Part shown: positions 62,019 through 64,000 of the stretch, in pieces | Numbering within the stretch: position 1 is the stretch's first letter | How the letters are laid out: each line of letters starts with the position of its first letter | Origin: Ruminococcus sp. NK3A76 | GTDB taxonomy: Bacteria > Bacillota > Clostridia > Oscillospirales > Ruminococcaceae | Length of the DNA: 64,000 nucleotides | Direction of reading: 5' to 3' | NCBI RefSeq assembly: GCF_000686125.1 | Contig: NZ_JMMA01000002.1 | Location: forward strand, 2,232,001-2,296,000 | The notes under the pieces: generated by a model | Told to the model about the DNA's origin: nothing | Databases searched by the model: none | What the model saw: the letters and a program-made list of their open reading frames with translations, nothing else | Position numbers and translations under genes: made by a program

Positions 62019-62825
62019 TCAGCATTTTTCTTCCGAAAACCTTGAACGCAGGTCAAACGAGTGCGCCATAGGCCCTGAGCCTTGTCCTAAGTCGAGCTGT
62101 GCCGCAAGAGCGCCCGAGATATACTCCTTGGCTCTTTGCACCGACTCACTCAGGTCAAACCCCTTTGCGAGATCTGATGCTATAGCGCTTGACAGCGTGC
62201 AGCCTGTGCCGTGGGTGTTGGGATTGTCGATGCGCCTGCCCTCGAACCACTCAAAGCCCTTGTCCGAGCAGAGCAGGTCGCTTGCATCGCTGACACTGTG
62301 GCCGCCCTTGAGCAGCACAGCGCACCCATAGCGTGAAGCTATAGTTTCAGCTGCCTTCTGCATATCGTTTCTGTCCTTTATATCCAAGCCCGAAAGCACC
62401 TGTGCTTCGGGAATGTTCGGTGTTACCAATGCTGCGAGGGGGAAAATCCTCTCGGTCAGTGCCTGCACAGCGTCGGTCTTTATAAGAGCCGAGCCGCTTG
62501 TTGCGACCATTACCGGGTCTGCGACTATGTTTCTGGCGTTATACTTCTTCAGCCTGTCTGCTATTACCTCTATCAGCTGTGTCGATGCCACCATGCCTAT
62601 CTTCACCGCATCAGGGAAGATATCTTCAAACACGGCATCGAGCTGTTGCTCTAAAAACTCAGGCGTCACCTCAGATATCGCACGAACGCCCGTGGTGTTC
62701 TGAGCCGTGAGCGCTGTTATTGCACTCATAGCATAAACGCCGTTCATCGTCATAGTTTTTATATCAGCCTGAATCCCTGCACCGCCGCAGGAATCACTTC
62801 CGGCTATCGTCAATGCTGTTTTCAT
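62019..62825 (-). CDS. thiD: HMP/HMP-phosphate kinase ThiD
   Basis: 268 residues, PfkB-like. Start [18 protein letters not shown], the ThiD signature; D-P-V-M-V-A-T-S-G near 108-116; [10 protein letters not shown] near 205-214 with the anion hole and catalytic Cys. It phosphorylates the pyrimidine made by ThiC to HMP pyrophosphate. TAGGAG sets the start at 62825. 13 bases from thiC. Confidence 0.95.
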   Translation of the reverse strand: MKTALTIAGSDSCGGAGIQADIKTMTMNGVYAMSAITALTAQNTTGVRAISEVTPEFLEQQLDAVFEDIFPDAVKIGMVASTQLIEVIADRLKKYNARNIVADPVMVATSGSALIKTDAVQALTERIFPLAALVTPNIPEAQVLSGLDIKDRNDMQKAAETIASRYGCAVLLKGGHSVSDASDLLCSDKGFEWFEGRRIDNPNTHGTGCTLSSAIASDLAKGFDLSESVQRAKEYISGALAAQLDLGQGSGPMAHSFDLRSRFSEEKC

Positions 62826-62842
62826 AAGTGTTCTCCTAATTT

Positions 62843-63478
62843 TCAAAAGCCCAGCTTGTCATTAACTGCCTGCGAAAGCTCCTCTACCGCCTGCTTGGGG
62901 TCGTCAGCTTTCATTATCGCACTTACAGCGCACACGCCTGCTATGCCTATGCCCTTTAAGACATCTATATTGTCCTTGTTGAGGCCGCCGATAGCGTTAA
63001 CGGGTATCGGCACTGTCTTGCATATCTTATCGAGCATCTCAGTTGATGTGAGCACTGTCTTGACCTTTGTTGTGGTAGGATATATTGCCCCGACGCCGAG
63101 GTAATCTGCCCCCTGCTCATATGCTTCTTTCGCCTGCTCGACAGTCTTGGCGGTCGCACCTATTATAAAGTCATCGCCGAGTATCTCACGGGCTGTCTTT
63201 ATCGGCATATCGCTCTGTCCTAAGTGAACGCCCTCGGCCTTTGCGGCGAGTGCTACGTCTATCCTGTCGTCTATGATGAGCGGCACACCAAACTCCTTTG
63301 TCAGTGCGTGTACCTTCTCTGCAAGGGCGATATACTCCCTTGTCGTGCGCTCCTTCTCACGAAGCTGTATCAGGCTCACACCGCCTTCGAGAGCTGCCCT
63401 TACACGGGAAAGAAACTCCTCCTCGGTGTACATAGTGCTGTCGGTTATAAAATATATCCTTGTGTCAAGCTGTTTCAC
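62843..63478 (-). CDS. thiE: Thiamine phosphate synthase ThiE
   Basis: 211 residues, TIM barrel. Q-L-R-E-K near 38-42, I-I-D-D-R-I-D-V-A near 68-76, H-L-G-Q-S-D-M near 85-91, and the phosphate loop V-N-A-I-G-G-L-N near 156-163. It joins HMP pyrophosphate with thiazole phosphate to give thiamine phosphate. GTG start with GGAGG seven bases upstream. 17 bases from thiD. Confidence 0.95.
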   Translation of the reverse strand: MKQLDTRIYFITDSTMYTEEEFLSRVRAALEGGVSLIQLREKERTTREYIALAEKVHALTKEFGVPLIIDDRIDVALAAKAEGVHLGQSDMPIKTAREILGDDFIIGATAKTVEQAKEAYEQGADYLGVGAIYPTTTKVKTVLTSTEMLDKICKTVPIPVNAIGGLNKDNIDVLKGIGIAGVCAVSAIMKADDPKQAVEELSQAVNDKLGF

Positions 63479-63506
63479 ACTTATTCCTCCAAAAATGAAA
63501 TACGCT

Positions 63507-64000
63507 TTACTGTGCGGCTCTGCGCTCTATGTCTGCAAGCGCCGCTATCTGCTCGTCTGTCACTGTCGAGAGTGCATCGAGCAGGTAAACACCGAAAGTC
63601 CCCGAGCCCTTGTCAGTCTCAGAAAGCTGGCCGCATATGCCGAACACTGCCGCTGCGGCAACTGCTGCATCAAAAGCTGCTGCCTTTGACAGATACGCCG
63701 CACACAGCGCCCCCTGCATACAGCCTGTGCCCGTTATCGTGCCAAGCTGAGGGGTGCCGTTATGTATAAGGGCGATATCCTGCCCGTCTGTTACTATATC
63801 TGTGCTGCCGCTTGCTATGACTACCGAGCCTGTGCTCCTTGCAAGGCTTACAGCGGCAAGCGCTGCATCATCGGCTGTGAGTGCTAAGTCAGCATCGACC
63901 CCGGACGACGAATAGCCCTCTCTTAGCAAAGCGACGACCTCTGAGTAATTGCCCTTTACCACAGAGGGCGTGTACTTACCGGTAAGCTCCAGCGCATAGC
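63507..64000 (-). CDS. thiM: Hydroxyethylthiazole kinase ThiM (partial)
   Basis: The last 164 residues of the protein; the N-terminal part lies beyond the right edge. V-K-G-N-Y-S-E-V, V-I-A-S-G-S-T-D-I-V-T-D-G and T-G-T-G-C-M-Q-G-A-L match ThiM, the last being the anion hole with catalytic Cys. It phosphorylates hydroxyethylthiazole, so the organism salvages the thiazole half while making the pyrimidine with ThiC. 28 bases from thiE. Any TPP riboswitch for the operon would lie outside the window. Confidence 0.93.
   Translation of the reverse strand, partial: YALELTGKYTPSVVKGNYSEVVALLREGYSSSGVDADLALTADDAALAAVSLARSTGSVVIASGSTDIVTDGQDIALIHNGTPQLGTITGTGCMQGALCAAYLSKAAAFDAAVAAAAVFGICGQLSETDKGSGTFGVYLLDALSTVTDEQIAALADIERRAAQ

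Noticed and set aside
63479-63506. TPP riboswitch for the thi operon
   Set aside because: The operon begins beyond the right edge, and no THI-box-like sequence is visible between thiM and thiE or between the other genes.

Overview
The window looks like the chromosome of a gut or rumen Firmicute of the Ruminococcus type (Oscillospiraceae). This is inferred from moderate GC, AGGAGG ribosome sites, many textbook TTGACA-17-TATAAT promoters, a Trp T-box, a NiCo riboswitch, a fused FeoA-FeoB with a Cys-rich partner, a split PntAA/PntAB/PntB transhydrogenase, an ANTAR regulator and Ig-like surface proteins. No rRNA, tRNA or CRISPR array is visible. The thiamine operon runs off the right edge.

Layout. 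1-5.9 kb: a lipoprotein, then a leftward YtrA-type GntR regulator / ABC ATPase / two permeases / membrane protein operon with a palindromic operator on its promoter. 5.9-11.2 kb: a small assembly-line locus with an Sfp-type phosphopantetheinyl transferase, a MarR regulator, a free-standing condensation domain, a carrier protein, an AMP-forming ligase and a membrane protein. 11.4-15.3 kb: TldD/TldE-like pair and a CDF metal exporter behind a NiCo riboswitch. 15.4-22 kb: NADP/glutamate locus (AraC-type regulator, gdhA behind an attenuator-like hairpin, pntAA-AB-B, ANTAR regulator); both regulators have degenerate receiver domains. 22-30.3 kb: MATE exporter, DUF1858, trmK, nif3, a four-helix-bundle gene inside a repeat-flanked element, rqcH, a barstar-like protein and a PfkB sugar kinase. 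30.5-37 kb: a 1264-residue secreted Ig-like protein and feoAB. 38-47 kb: signalling block (RsbW-like kinase, RsbU-like phosphatase, STAS antagonist, a further RsbW-like protein, a large HD-GYP sensor) and a decayed EAL gene. 47-49.3 kb: an IS3-family element beside a truncated gene. 49.3-51.1 kb: Trp T-box and TrpB2. 51-59.3 kb: DXS-like enzyme, SDR, epimerase and AraC regulator; acyltransferase, Thr-rich lipoprotein and a secreted transglutaminase-like protein. 59.4-60.6 kb: a pseudogene split by a repeat. 60.7-64 kb: thiM-thiE-thiD-thiC, transcribed leftward.

The most striking sequence-level discovery is a non-coding repeat family of about 172 bp (copies at 11230, 18236, 22096, 40820, a longer 192-bp relative at 59843, and a relic at 24070). 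It has 13-bp terminal inverted repeats GGCAACACCGCAC, and four full-length copies have exact but different 4-bp target duplications (TTAA, TATA, TAAA, TTTG). One copy has created the stop codon of a neighbouring gene and another has split a gene. A second element type places a four-helix-bundle gene between inverted runs of AACAGTT heptamers just after a stop codon; a gene-less relative with matching end hairpins lies at 14001-14189.

The best candidate for an undescribed biochemical system is the 5.9-11.2 kb locus. It has every part needed to activate a carboxylic acid, load it on a carrier and transfer it, plus its own activating transferase and a MarR switch with palindromic sites, but no large NRPS or PKS.
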